From: Mesorhizobium sp. M2D.F.Ca.ET.226.01.1.1
GTDB lineage: Bacteria; Pseudomonadota; Alphaproteobacteria; Rhizobiales; Rhizobiaceae
Length of the DNA: 64,000 nt
Direction: 5' to 3'
Assembly: GCF_004022705.2 (NCBI RefSeq)
Contig: NZ_RZOY02000004.1
Location: 310,001-374,000 of the forward strand
Below are positions 26,019-34,786 of this stretch, piece after piece. Below the pieces are notes generated by a model. The model saw only the letters and a list, made by a program, of their open reading frames with translations, had not been told where the DNA came from and made no database searches. Position 1 is the stretch's first letter; every line of letters begins with the position of its first letter. Both the position numbers and the translations under genes were made by a program.

Positions 26019-26764
26019 TGGGCGAGCTTGTTGTCGGCGACTGGTTCGGCAAGGCTGTTGTCGATGCCAGGACGACGATGCTGACCGAGCCCTTCGTGCA
26101 TGATTTCGTGCGCGCCAATATGTGGCATCTGAAGGGGCGCGACGCCGACCTTCTGGTCGACACCGGCATGGGCATCTGCCCGCTGGCGCCTCAGATCGAC
26201 ACGCCGACCGGCAAGCCGCTCATCGTCGTCGCCACGCACATCCATCTCGACCATGTCGGCTCGCTGCATGAATTTCCGCTGCGCATGGGGCCGAGGATGA
26301 GCGCGGCTCAGTTCCACGGCATGGATGATGCCGTCACCTACGCCTACATGTTCCACAATCTCGACGGCGCCGTCTCGAAACTGCCGGCGCCGGACTGGAA
26401 GGCGGCCGACTATCGGATTCCGTCCGCGCCGCTGACCCGTGCGCTCGACGAAGGCGACGTCGTCGATCTCGGCGACAGGCAATTCCGCGTGCTGCATCTG
26501 CCCGGGCATTCGCCGGATTCGATCGGGCTCTTCGACGAGGCTGATGGCCTCTTCTTCGCCGGCGACGCCATCTATGACGGCATGCTGATCGACGATCTGC
26601 CGGATTCAGACCGCAGGGCCTATTGCCGCACCATGCAGCGCCTGCTCGACCTGCCGATCCGCATCGGCCTTGGCGGCCACGGCCCGATCTTCGATGCCGC
26701 CCGCATGCGCGCAATGGCCTCGTCCTACCTGCGCCGGCGCGAGCGGTTCGTAAGCGGTCTCTGA
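26018..26764 (+). CDS. MBL-fold metallo-hydrolase
   Basis: 248 residues; its ATG shares the A of the upstream TGA (TGATG), so translation is coupled to the PPi-phosphofructokinase. The metal-binding motif THIHLDHVGS gives His74, His76, Asp78 and His79. Further ligands are likely in LPGHSPDSIGLF and FAGDAIYDG (Asp), and GGHGPIFDAARM supplies the last His. This set matches binuclear-Zn hydrolases of the metallo-beta-lactamase superfamily (glyoxalase II, lactonase and similar). The true substrate is unknown; coupling suggests a link to central carbon metabolism. Confidence 0.92.
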   Translation: MGELVVGDWFGKAVVDARTTMLTEPFVHDFVRANMWHLKGRDADLLVDTGMGICPLAPQIDTPTGKPLIVVATHIHLDHVGSLHEFPLRMGPRMSAAQFHGMDDAVTYAYMFHNLDGAVSKLPAPDWKAADYRIPSAPLTRALDEGDVVDLGDRQFRVLHLPGHSPDSIGLFDEADGLFFAGDAIYDGMLIDDLPDSDRRAYCRTMQRLLDLPIRIGLGGHGPIFDAARMRAMASSYLRRRERFVSGL

Positions 26765-26951
26765 ATTAAATCTTCGTAAGGTCATCCAAAGGCCCTGATT
26801 CAGGCCATTCCGCATCCTAAATCTTGATTGTCGATCCGGCCGGCTGCCATGTGCGGCGAGGCAGGCATTCCCGGTCGCCGACACGTCGACGGGCGCTCCT
26901 CCAGAAGCGCCTGCGGCGCTGGATCAACCTCTCGCCCGGACAGAAACGACC

Positions 26952-28487
26952 ATGTCACCATTAAGCATTCTTCGCAGACATCGCGTCGCCGCCCTGCTGG
27001 GCGCCGCGCTGATCATTTCGCCCGTCGTCGTCTCCTCTGCCGAAAGCAACGCCGGCCTCAGCACCGTGGCCGCGACGACGCAGACCCCTGTCGCTGGCAT
27101 CACGGCCCCGAACGGCTCTTTCGCGCCGGTCATCGCCGTCACCAAGCCGGCTGTCGTCACCATCACCTCGATCATGAAGACGCAGCCACAGGCGGGTGAT
27201 GACGGTTCGCCCCTCGGCGGCAATGTGCCATTCGACCAGTTCTTCCAACAGTTCTTCGGCGACCAGGGCATGCCGATGCCGCGGACGCCGCCGCAGCAGC
27301 AGGGGCCGCGCGCCGAGGCGCTCGGCTCCGGCTTCATTGTCGGCGCCGACGGCACCATCGTCACCAACAATCACGTCATCGATGGCGCAAGGTCGATCAA
27401 GGTGACGCTCGACGACGGCACCGAGCTTCCGGCCAAGCTCGTCGGCCATGACGCCAAAAACGATCTGGCGGTGCTCAAGATCAAGGCCGACAAGCCGCTG
27501 CCGACCGTCAAATGGGGCGATTCCAGCAAGCTGATGACCGGCGACCAGGTGCTGGCGATCGGCAATCCGTTCGGCATCGGCACCACGGTCACCGCTGGCA
27601 TCGTTTCGGCGCGCGGCCGCGACCTGCATAGCGGGCCATTCGACGATTTCATCCAGATCGACGCGCCGATCAATCATGGCAATTCCGGCGGCCCGCTGGT
27701 CGACGTCAATGGCAATGTCATCGGCATCAACACCGCGATCTATTCGCCCAATGGCGGCAGCGTCGGTGTCGGCTTCGCCATCCCGTCGGACCAGGCCCAG
27801 AAGGTCATCGCCAAGCTGATGAAGGGCGGCGACATCGAGTACGGCTATCTGGGAGTTCAGATCCAGCCGGTCACGCCGGATGTTGCCGGCGCCATTGGCC
27901 TCGACCACCTTGCCGGAGCCTTGGTCTCGTCGGTCACGCCGGGCTCGCCTGCGGCCAAGGCGGGCATTGAAGTCGGGGATGTGATCACCGGCTTTGGCGG
28001 CAAAGAGATCAAGGATACGAAGGACCTGTCGCGCGCCGTGGCGGATGTCCCGCCCGGCAGCAAGGAAACGGTCGACGTCTGGCGTAAGGGCAAAGCGGTT
28101 CAGGTCTCCGCAGACGTCGGTCGCAACACCGACGATGTGAAGACCGCCTCGAATGGCGAGGGCGGCAAGCCGTCAGCGGGCCAAGGCGTGCCGTCGCTCG
28201 GCCTCGGGCTGACCGATATCACTCCCGATATCCGGCAAGAGCTCAACCTTGCCGACAACCAGCACGGTGCCGTGATCGAGCGTGTCAATCCGGATAAGGC
28301 GGCTTCGGCAGCGGGCCTCCAGCCGGGGGATGTCATCGTCGGCGTCGACCAGACGCCCGTAAAGAACGCCAGACAGGCGAACCAGGCGATCGCCGAGGCA
28401 GCCAAATCGGGCAAGAAGTCGGTGCTGTTGCTTGTCGATCGCGGCGACCAGCAGATCTTCGTCGCCGTACCCTTCGCCGCCGGCTGA
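26952..28487 (+). CDS. DegP/HtrA periplasmic serine protease
   Basis: 511 residues. N-terminal signal anchor (RHRVAALLGAALIISPVVVSSAES). Trypsin-like protease domain ~110-275 with catalytic His141 (TNNHVIDGA), Asp171 (KNDLAVLKI) and Ser245 (NHGNSGGPL). Two PDZ domains follow (~285-370, GYLGVQIQPVT..; ~415-505, GLGLTDITPD..). It degrades or chaperones misfolded envelope proteins. A strong hairpin terminator follows at 28497. The 187 bp upstream must hold the promoter, but I see no clear sigma-E-type box. Confidence 0.97.
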   Translation: MSPLSILRRHRVAALLGAALIISPVVVSSAESNAGLSTVAATTQTPVAGITAPNGSFAPVIAVTKPAVVTITSIMKTQPQAGDDGSPLGGNVPFDQFFQQFFGDQGMPMPRTPPQQQGPRAEALGSGFIVGADGTIVTNNHVIDGARSIKVTLDDGTELPAKLVGHDAKNDLAVLKIKADKPLPTVKWGDSSKLMTGDQVLAIGNPFGIGTTVTAGIVSARGRDLHSGPFDDFIQIDAPINHGNSGGPLVDVNGNVIGINTAIYSPNGGSVGVGFAIPSDQAQKVIAKLMKGGDIEYGYLGVQIQPVTPDVAGAIGLDHLAGALVSSVTPGSPAAKAGIEVGDVITGFGGKEIKDTKDLSRAVADVPPGSKETVDVWRKGKAVQVSADVGRNTDDVKTASNGEGGKPSAGQGVPSLGLGLTDITPDIRQELNLADNQHGAVIERVNPDKAASAAGLQPGDVIVGVDQTPVKNARQANQAIAEAAKSGKKSVLLLVDRGDQQIFVAVPFAAG

Positions 28488-28496
28488 GAATGACCT

Positions 28497-28531
28497 GAGA
28501 CCTGCCGGTATCGCCGGCAGGTCTCTCTTGA
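28497..28531 (+). terminator. Strong hairpin terminator after degP
   Basis: Perfect 12-bp stem GAGACCTGCCGG/CCGGCAGGTCTC with a 5-nt loop starting 10 nt after the stop codon, followed by a T-rich stretch (TCTTGAGATTTCT). Confidence 0.7.
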
Positions 28532-28595
28532 GATTTCTGTTGCCCCGTGGGACGTCTTCGAGAACACTGCAGTCCGGTTGCACAGGAGCGTCTCG

Positions 28596-29207
28596 ATGGT
28601 GACCCGTGGCTTCTTTTCCGGACGGCGTCCTCCATCCGACACTGACGCGCGCATTCCGCCCGGCCAGTATCTGGAGCAGGGTTTTCCCGTGCTTTCGGCA
28701 GGGCCGACGCCGCGCGTGCGTACCGAGGACTGGTCCTTCACCCTCAAGCAGGGGCCAAAGCCGATCAAGAAATGGAACTGGGCCGAGTTCAACGCCTTGC
28801 CGCAAAGCAAGATGACGCGAGACATCCATTGCGTGACCGCCTGGACCAAGTTCAACACGCCCTGGCAGGGCATCATGATCGACGACATCCTCGCCGACGC
28901 CGGCATCGAGCCGCCGACCGCCTACACGCTGGCGCTGTCCTTTGACGGCTATTCCACCAATGTGCCGACCAAGGACCTCGTCACAGGCAAGGCTATGGTG
29001 GCGCTGCTCTATGAGGGCAAGCCGATCACGCCGGACCATGGCGGGCCGGCGCGGCTCCTGGTGCCGCATCTCTATTTCTGGAAATCGGCCAAATGGGTGA
29101 ACGGGCTGCAGTTCACCGAGCGCGACGAGCCGGGCTTCTGGGAGCTGCGCGGCTATCATATGTATGGCGACCCCTGGCGCGAGCAGCGCTATTCCAGCGA
29201 CCCGTGA
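28596..29207 (+). CDS. Sulfite-oxidase-like molybdopterin oxidoreductase, cytoplasmic
   Basis: 203 residues from the ATG at 28596 with AGGAG 7 nt upstream. It matches the sulfite oxidase/YedY-like molybdopterin fold: DIHCVTAWTKFNTPWQG contains the likely Mo-ligating Cys79, then GIMIDDILADAG, and TPDHGGPARLLVPHLYFWKSAKWVNGLQF, the conserved cofactor-contact region. No Tat signal precedes it, unlike MsrP, so it likely stays in the cytoplasm. The next gene, a flavin/NAD reductase 25 bp on, is the probable electron partner. Physiological substrate unknown. Confidence 0.9.
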   Translation: MVTRGFFSGRRPPSDTDARIPPGQYLEQGFPVLSAGPTPRVRTEDWSFTLKQGPKPIKKWNWAEFNALPQSKMTRDIHCVTAWTKFNTPWQGIMIDDILADAGIEPPTAYTLALSFDGYSTNVPTKDLVTGKAMVALLYEGKPITPDHGGPARLLVPHLYFWKSAKWVNGLQFTERDEPGFWELRGYHMYGDPWREQRYSSDP

Positions 29208-29232
29208 GGGGACGATCGGTGAGCAGCAATCG

Positions 29233-29979
29233 ATGAGTGCCGAGCCGTCGCCGCAATCGCCGTGGCAGGCCGCCACGATCACCCGCATCGAAAAACGCAC
29301 GCCGCGCGTCACCAGCTTCTGGTTCCAGCCGTCGCGGCCCTTCACCCATCTGGCGGGACAGCATGTGGATGTCAGGCTGACGGCGCCGGACGGCTATCAG
29401 GCGCGCCGCTCCTATTCCATCGCCTCGGCGCCGGAAGCAGGCGCAGCCGTCGAGCTGGCGATCGAGCGGCTGGACGACGGCGAGGTCTCGCCTTTCTTCC
29501 ACGATGTGGCCGCGGTCGGCGACGAGATCGAACTGCGCGGACCGCTGGGCGGCCATTTCATCTGGGAGGAGAGCGACGGCGGGCCGATCCTTCTGATTGG
29601 CGGCGGCTCCGGCGTCGTGCCGCTGATGGCGATGGCGCGCCATCGCACGCTACGCAATGCGGCGGTGCCCGTTGCGCTGGTCTTTTCGGCGCGGGTCTGG
29701 GACGAGGTGATCTTCCGCGACGAGCTGATCGGCCTCGACGACCGGCTTGACGGGTTCAGCCTAGTACTGACGCTGACCCGCGAACAGGCCAGGCGACCTT
29801 CCGACTATTCCCGGCGCGTCGACGCCCGCATGATGGCGCAGGCCATTGAGCGCCTGCCCAAGGCGCCGAGGCTCGCCTATGTCTGCGGCTCGAATGCGTT
29901 CGTCTCGGCGGCTGCCCAGGCGCTGATAGACGCCGATGTCCCGGCAGGGATTATCCGCACCGAACGTTATGGGGTTTGA
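29233..29979 (+). CDS. Ferredoxin-NADP reductase-type FAD oxidoreductase
   Basis: 248 residues from the ATG at 29233; the frame is open upstream to 29164 but overlaps the molybdoenzyme. The FAD-binding barrel has the RSYSIAS motif (59-65) and the NAD(P) domain has LLIGGGSGVVPLMAMA (121-136) plus VCGSN near the C-terminus. It ends without a 2Fe-2S ferredoxin domain, so it would pass electrons directly or through a separate carrier. Together with the molybdoenzyme it forms a small redox module. Confidence 0.9.
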   Translation: MSAEPSPQSPWQAATITRIEKRTPRVTSFWFQPSRPFTHLAGQHVDVRLTAPDGYQARRSYSIASAPEAGAAVELAIERLDDGEVSPFFHDVAAVGDEIELRGPLGGHFIWEESDGGPILLIGGGSGVVPLMAMARHRTLRNAAVPVALVFSARVWDEVIFRDELIGLDDRLDGFSLVLTLTREQARRPSDYSRRVDARMMAQAIERLPKAPRLAYVCGSNAFVSAAAQALIDADVPAGIIRTERYGV

Positions 29980-30004
29980 GACGAATCCTCTTTCAGCTCC
30001 TGTC

Positions 30005-31477
30005 TCAGCCGGTTCTGGAAAATTTGGCCGAAACGATCTGGAACGGCAGCGCGCCGTAAGTGGCGACGGCCTGCTCATTGTCCCAGACGCGGAACTGCCG
30101 TGACGGCCGCGCCTCCAGCACCAGGGCCTGTCCCGCCTGGTTCAACTTCACCTTGCCGCGAAAGCGCAGCAGCCGTTCTCCGCCGGAACGGCTAAGCGCC
30201 ATCGAGCGTAGCCGGGCGACATGCCGGTCGCCCGCGTTGAGCTCCATCTCGATGCGGCGCCGGACCGGGGGAACAGCGATGCGCACGATGAGATCGAGCA
30301 TCATCTCGCCGGCATCGCCTGGCAGCTCGTCCAGGCTCTGCGAGAGCACGAAGGCGGCAGGCCCGCCAGCCGCCTTTGCCGCCAGCGGCTTGCCGCGCCA
30401 CACTATGTCCGGCTCGGACTGCTTCAGCCGGCCTTTCTTGCGCTGCAGGCGAAGTTGCTTGGCAAGGCCGCGCGACAGCCAGGTCAGCGCGCCGAAATCG
30501 GTACGCGGCTTGGCCTGCAGCACGGATGACAGGCGCGCCGCGCCGCGCCGGTCGGCCATATCGACAACCTGGGCGAGGACCGCTTCCGGCACCGCGATGC
30601 CGATCTCCAGCGCCAGATAAGAGAGCGCCACCGCCGCGGCGACGGCGAGGCCGCGCCTGGCGACGACGTCGAGGAATATGTCCCAGTCGACATTGCCGCC
30701 TTGGATGGCCACGGTGCAGTCGACCAGCCAGTCGCTGTGCGTATGCGCGTCGAGGCCGCCATGCGCGATGGCGAGCGCAATGCGGTCGGCTGGCGAAGGC
30801 ACGACCACTTTGACGTCGCTGAATTCGGCGGCGATCGCGCGGTGCCAGATCGCGAGGTCGTCCTCGGCGCTCTGCTGCGAGCCGTCATAGGCGAGCTGAT
30901 GCAGATCGATGTCGCCGTAATTGCCCTTGAAGAAATTCATCGAGCGCAGCGACGCCAACCGTGTCCGCAGATATTGCGGGGAAACGCCGGTGGCTATCTG
31001 CCAGTCGCGGTCGCGCAGCACATCGAAAGCCGGCTGCATGTCGTCGGGCCGCACCAGGATATCGATGTCGTGCGCCACGCGTCCGCGCTGCGCGGCGGCA
31101 TCGAGCGCGTTGCGGCTGGCGCCCTTGATCAGCATCACCTTGCAGCCGGCATCGACCATCGCCTTCAAGGCGGGCTCTGCCTCGCGCATCGCCATGCGCG
31201 ACTTGGTCCACAGCATCTTCTGCAGGCCGACCAGGCGCGGATAGGCGGCCTGGCCGGCAAGCTTGCGTCCGAACCTGTCGGAAATCGCCGCGAGCAGCCG
31301 GTGTTCCCGGAAGGAGACATGATCGATGTCGTTTTCGTCCAGCCAGCCGGCGGCGCAAAGGCGTGCCGCCTCCTCGTCGGGCAGAAGCGCGGCCTTGAGC
31401 AGCCGGTCCAGCGATCCGGTCGGCCAGGACCAGCCATAGTCGGGAAAACGCCTGCCGATGCGACGGATCTTCGCCAT
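30005..31477 (-). CDS. Nucleotidyltransferase-family protein (PF14907-like), last gene of the PqqD/HprK operon
   Basis: 490 residues. The N-terminal half resembles the uncharacterised nucleotidyltransferase family PF14907: MLIKGASRNALDAAAQRGR (Lys118-Gly119), AHDIDILVRPDDM (Asp137, Asp139 as metal ligands), then DIDLHQLAYDG. A C-terminal region of ~200 residues (FRVWDNEQAVATYGALPF near the end) has no domain I recognise. The ATG shares a base with the preceding glycosyltransferase stop. In other bacteria such proteins sit in lasso-peptide and HPr-kinase-related clusters. It could transfer a nucleotide or activate a sugar. Convergent with the reductase at 29979. Confidence 0.82.
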   Translation of the reverse strand: MAKIRRIGRRFPDYGWSWPTGSLDRLLKAALLPDEEAARLCAAGWLDENDIDHVSFREHRLLAAISDRFGRKLAGQAAYPRLVGLQKMLWTKSRMAMREAEPALKAMVDAGCKVMLIKGASRNALDAAAQRGRVAHDIDILVRPDDMQPAFDVLRDRDWQIATGVSPQYLRTRLASLRSMNFFKGNYGDIDLHQLAYDGSQQSAEDDLAIWHRAIAAEFSDVKVVVPSPADRIALAIAHGGLDAHTHSDWLVDCTVAIQGGNVDWDIFLDVVARRGLAVAAAVALSYLALEIGIAVPEAVLAQVVDMADRRGAARLSSVLQAKPRTDFGALTWLSRGLAKQLRLQRKKGRLKQSEPDIVWRGKPLAAKAAGGPAAFVLSQSLDELPGDAGEMMLDLIVRIAVPPVRRRIEMELNAGDRHVARLRSMALSRSGGERLLRFRGKVKLNQAGQALVLEARPSRQFRVWDNEQAVATYGALPFQIVSAKFSRTG

Positions 31478-32154
31478 CAGCTGGAGCTGGCCTTGCTCTG
31501 CGCCCGTCGCAGCATGGCCAGGCGCGCCACTTCCAGGTAACCGCGGTCGCGTGTCGCGTCGCGCCCATAGGACAGGCTTCCTGGCCTGATGCGCCGCAGC
31601 GTCAGGACCTCGTCGATCATGTCGAGGACAAAGCCGGCCTCGCGAGCCCGGGCGATCCAGTCGATCATCTCGCCGCGACCACCTGGCGGATCGATCATCG
31701 GGCCGATGCTCTGGGCCACCTCCCGGCGAATCAGCATCGTCGAGCGTGACCAGCCGGGCGTTGCGGTCGGGGCCATTGCGTCGGGCTCTCCGTCGCGGAA
31801 ACTGCGTATATGGGTGAAGACCCCGGAGGTGCCGGGAAGCCGTTCGAGATGGGCAAGCTGCGCCGCGATCTTCCCCGGCAGCCAGAGGTCGTCGGCATCG
31901 AGCGTGGCAATGAAGGGCGTCGACAGCTGGGCGATGCCGCGCGTGGTCGCGCTGCCCGGCCCGGCATTGTCCTGGCGCAAGAGCTTGAGCGGCAAGTCGA
32001 TGCCGCTGATCGCTGCGGCGAGATCATCGGTCGAGCCGTCATCGACCACCACGACCAGTTCGGGCCGCAGCGTCTGCGCCGCCACCGAGCGCAGCGTCTC
32101 CGCGATCGTTGCGCTGGCGTTGCAGGCCGGAATGACGACGCCATATGTGCCCAT
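31477..32154 (-). CDS. Family 2 glycosyltransferase (third of three)
   Basis: 225 residues with a GT-A fold: GVVIPACNASATIAETL, VVVDDGSTDDL (38-45) for UDP-sugar binding, and TLDADDLWLPGKIA with the DxD-type motif at 86-89. It is shorter and clearly divergent from the two upstream paralogues (lacks the RRADPS C-terminus). It overlaps both neighbours by a single base, so it is translated within the operon. Donor and acceptor sugar or peptide unknown. Confidence 0.92.
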   Translation of the reverse strand: MGTYGVVIPACNASATIAETLRSVAAQTLRPELVVVVDDGSTDDLAAAISGIDLPLKLLRQDNAGPGSATTRGIAQLSTPFIATLDADDLWLPGKIAAQLAHLERLPGTSGVFTHIRSFRDGEPDAMAPTATPGWSRSTMLIRREVAQSIGPMIDPPGGRGEMIDWIARAREAGFVLDMIDEVLTLRRIRPGSLSYGRDATRDRGYLEVARLAMLRRAQSKASSS

Positions 32155-32906
32155 CAGTTGAACTGCCAGTCCGCGAGTTTTTTCAGTTCGAAGATGCCTT
32201 CGATCGGCTTCAGCGACGGGTCGGCCCTGCGGCGCTTCATGGATTTATAGACGGCGCGCATGAATTCGCGAGACTGGACGTCCTGCTGCCTTGTCATGTT
32301 GCCGGCATGTCGCCGGTAATAAAGCGCCAGCGTGTCCGGCAGCACATAGCGCGGGCCGATCTCGAAACTGCGCAGCAGGAAGTCCGTATCCTCGGCCTGG
32401 ATGAAATCCTCGTCGAAACCGCCGATCTGGTCGACCAGACCGCGCGAGAAGATCGCGGCCGAGAGATGAATGCCGCGAACGGTGATGCTGTTGCTGTCGG
32501 AGGTCGGCTCCAGCGTCTCCTCGTCGATCCTGTCGACTAGCATCATCCTGGAATAGGTGAGCTCGAGGGAGGGGTCCTTCCGGAAAAGGTTCAGATCCGC
32601 CTCGAAGCGCCCGGCCGGCGAGATGTCGTCCGAATCGAGAAAGGACACCAGTTCGGTCTCCGGCCTGAGCTGCCTGAGCCCGCTGTTGCGCGCCCGCGTC
32701 ACGCCCATGTTTTCCTGCTGGAATAGCCGGATGCAGGGCGCTTCGTCCATCATCGCGCGCACGGCTTCGGCCGAGCCGTCCCTGGAGCCGTCATCGATCA
32801 CGATGATGTCGAGCTCGGCCGCATTTCGTTGCCGAAGCAGCGAGCGCAGCGCTGCGCCGACATAGGACTCGCGATTGTGCACGGGCATGATGACGCTCAG
32901 CCGCAT
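32154..32906 (-). CDS. Family 2 glycosyltransferase (second of three, tandem paralogue)
   Basis: 250 residues from the ATG at 32906, chosen so that it begins MRLSVIMPVHNRE like its upstream paralogue; an ATG at 32966 would overlap that gene. GT2 motifs: VIDDGSRDGS (36-45) and SFLDSDDIS with DSDD at 91-94. QAEDTDFLLRSF and ALYYRRHAGN match the catalytic-base ED and C-terminal region of GT2 enzymes. It is highly similar along its full length to the 32951-33703 product, pointing to a tandem duplication. Confidence 0.93.
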   Translation of the reverse strand: MRLSVIMPVHNRESYVGAALRSLLRQRNAAELDIIVIDDGSRDGSAEAVRAMMDEAPCIRLFQQENMGVTRARNSGLRQLRPETELVSFLDSDDISPAGRFEADLNLFRKDPSLELTYSRMMLVDRIDEETLEPTSDSNSITVRGIHLSAAIFSRGLVDQIGGFDEDFIQAEDTDFLLRSFEIGPRYVLPDTLALYYRRHAGNMTRQQDVQSREFMRAVYKSMKRRRADPSLKPIEGIFELKKLADWQFN

Positions 32907-32950
32907 CCGTGACCCCAAATCACCCAAGCAGACCCCATTGTGCCCGGCAT

Positions 32951-33703
32951 TCACATCATTTGCCACTCGGGCGGGCTCTTCAGCTCGAAAATACCCTGCA
33001 CGCCGCGCAGCGACGGATCCGCCCGGCGACGCCGCATCGATTTGTGAATGGCCCTCAAATGATTGCGGAGCCTGCTGGCGTGTTCCTTGGTTACGTTGTC
33101 CGTGTGGCGACGGTAGTAGATGGCGACGCTGTCCAGCAGCTGATAGGTCGGACCGCTTTCGAACACACGCAGCAAATAATCCGTGTCCTCGGCCTGTTCG
33201 AACTCCTCGTCGAAATCACCGATGCGTTCGACCAGCGCACGGCTGAACAAGGCGGTCGTCAACGAGATTCCTCGAAACGTCATGACACGGCTGTCGGGTG
33301 TCGGCTCCAACCGCGCGTCATCGATCCGATCCACCATGGTCATCAGCGAATAGGCGAGCTCGAGGCCAGGCTCGGCTTCGAAGCGGGCAAGATCGGCCTT
33401 GAAGCGCCCGGCAAGTGAAATGTCGTCGGAATCGAGGAAGGACACGAAGCCGGCATCCGCGGGCAATTGCCGCAGCCCGGCGTTACGCGCCTTGGCGACG
33501 CCCAGATGGCGCTGCTGAAACAGGCGGATGCAAGGGTGCTCGCGCATCATCGAACGCACCGCTTCAGCGGAGCCGTCGCCCGAGCCGTCATCGACGACAA
33601 TGATGTCGAGGTCGGCAGCGTCACTCTGCCTGACCAACGAGCGCAATGCCGCCACGACGTAGCGTTCGCGGTTGAAGACGGGCATGATCACGCTCAGTTT
33701 CAT
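32951..33703 (-). CDS. Family 2 glycosyltransferase (first of three, tandem paralogue)
   Basis: 250 residues. MKLSVIMPVFNRERYV, VVDDGSGDGS, DSDD at 91-94, and QAEDTDYLLRVFESG show a GT-A enzyme of family 2. Its ATG overlaps the stop of the HPr-kinase-like gene (TGATG). Both paralogues end with the same signature, SMxRRRADPSL..GIFELK, which suggests a shared specific partner or acceptor in this system. Confidence 0.93.
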   Translation of the reverse strand: MKLSVIMPVFNRERYVVAALRSLVRQSDAADLDIIVVDDGSGDGSAEAVRSMMREHPCIRLFQQRHLGVAKARNAGLRQLPADAGFVSFLDSDDISLAGRFKADLARFEAEPGLELAYSLMTMVDRIDDARLEPTPDSRVMTFRGISLTTALFSRALVERIGDFDEEFEQAEDTDYLLRVFESGPTYQLLDSVAIYYRRHTDNVTKEHASRLRNHLRAIHKSMRRRRADPSLRGVQGIFELKSPPEWQMM

Positions 33704-34749
33704 CAGGCGCCCCGTGCGAGAAAATCCCTAACAGCGCCGGCGATCTCGTTGGGACCCGTCCCGAGGGAAAGCCTGTAGCAGGGCAGGAAGCGCGTGAGAT
33801 CGCTGAAGAACCGAAAGCCGCTTTCCCGCTCGCCGGGCATCTGCGCGATGCCGGACGGCGCCAGCGCGATCATGGCGTCCTTGCGAGATATCGGCACGAT
33901 CGAACTCGTCTTGCTGTCGCCGACATGTGGCACCATCAACGCGAAAATGTCCAGACTTGCACGTACCGGCCTGGGCGCGATCTCGTTAATGTGAAAGACG
34001 CGCTTGCCTTGCCAGTTGAGCGGCCGTGCAGGCCCCAGCCGCCCTTCCAGGCCAAGCCGCGCGAATCCCTTGGGATCCTGCTTCAGCGTCGAAAAAAGCG
34101 GTCGCGCCCTTACACCGTCGTCGAGGTCGATCAGCACATAATCGTCGCCGACGCTGTCCAGCCCGTTCAGCAGGCCGGCAACGACGGTGCCCGATTTGCC
34201 CGCGCCCCCGGCGCCGGCCAGCAGCACGCCCTTGCCATCGAGACCCAGCGTGCCGGCATGGGTGAGTCGCATGCCCCGCGCGGCATATTCCCAGTGCAGG
34301 AAGGCACGTAGCGGCGCGCCGGGCTCCCAGGGCGGAAAGGCGTCGGCCGACCGCATCAGCTGGACGCCGACACGCCGCTCAGGATCGTAAATCTGCCAGA
34401 AATCCAGGTCGTGGAAATGATGGCCACGCAGCCCTGCCTCGGCGAGCTTTTGGGCAAAGCCGTGCTCGGTGAAATGCGCATCGCCCCAGCTTGCCGGTTC
34501 CGGCATGCCGTCGATGCCCGGATGGCCGATGAAGATGCGGCATTGACGGGAATCCCGCGGATCGCCCTTGGCTTCAATGAAAGCTTGGCCAAGGGCATCC
34601 GCGAGCGCGCCGCGATCGAGATGCGCCACCAATTCCAGCCCGGGCAGGCGGACGGTTCGTTGGACCGGAAATTGCCCGGCCGCGCCTTCGGCGGCGGTAA
34701 TGAGAAAGCGGGCATAGTCCGGCAAAGTCTCGAGCGTCACACGTGGCAT
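33703..34749 (-). CDS. HPr-kinase-related P-loop protein
   Basis: 348 residues from the ATG at 34749, with no strong RBS and a 37-bp gap after the PqqD-like gene. N-terminal ~150 residues form an unrecognised domain; the C-terminal part resembles HPr kinase/phosphorylase. It has P-loop GVLLAGAGGAGKSGTVV (GAGGAGKS 179-186), Walker-B-like SVGDDYVLIDLDDG (199-212), and FHINEIAPRPVRASLDIF. True HprK phosphorylates a Ser of HPr, but relatives in RiPP clusters phosphorylate the product peptide. Next to a PqqD-like protein, the second kind of role is more likely. Target unknown. Confidence 0.87.
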   Translation of the reverse strand: MPRVTLETLPDYARFLITAAEGAAGQFPVQRTVRLPGLELVAHLDRGALADALGQAFIEAKGDPRDSRQCRIFIGHPGIDGMPEPASWGDAHFTEHGFAQKLAEAGLRGHHFHDLDFWQIYDPERRVGVQLMRSADAFPPWEPGAPLRAFLHWEYAARGMRLTHAGTLGLDGKGVLLAGAGGAGKSGTVVAGLLNGLDSVGDDYVLIDLDDGVRARPLFSTLKQDPKGFARLGLEGRLGPARPLNWQGKRVFHINEIAPRPVRASLDIFALMVPHVGDSKTSSIVPISRKDAMIALAPSGIAQMPGERESGFRFFSDLTRFLPCYRLSLGTGPNEIAGAVRDFLARGA

Positions 34750-34786
34750 GGCCTGTTCCAGCCTGGCTCGGCCTGTCGCCAGCCGA

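Noticed and set aside
32906..32966. Upstream start for the second GT2 (20 extra residues)
   Set aside because: Would overlap the previous gene and add residues absent from its close paralogue, which starts directly at MKLSVIMP.
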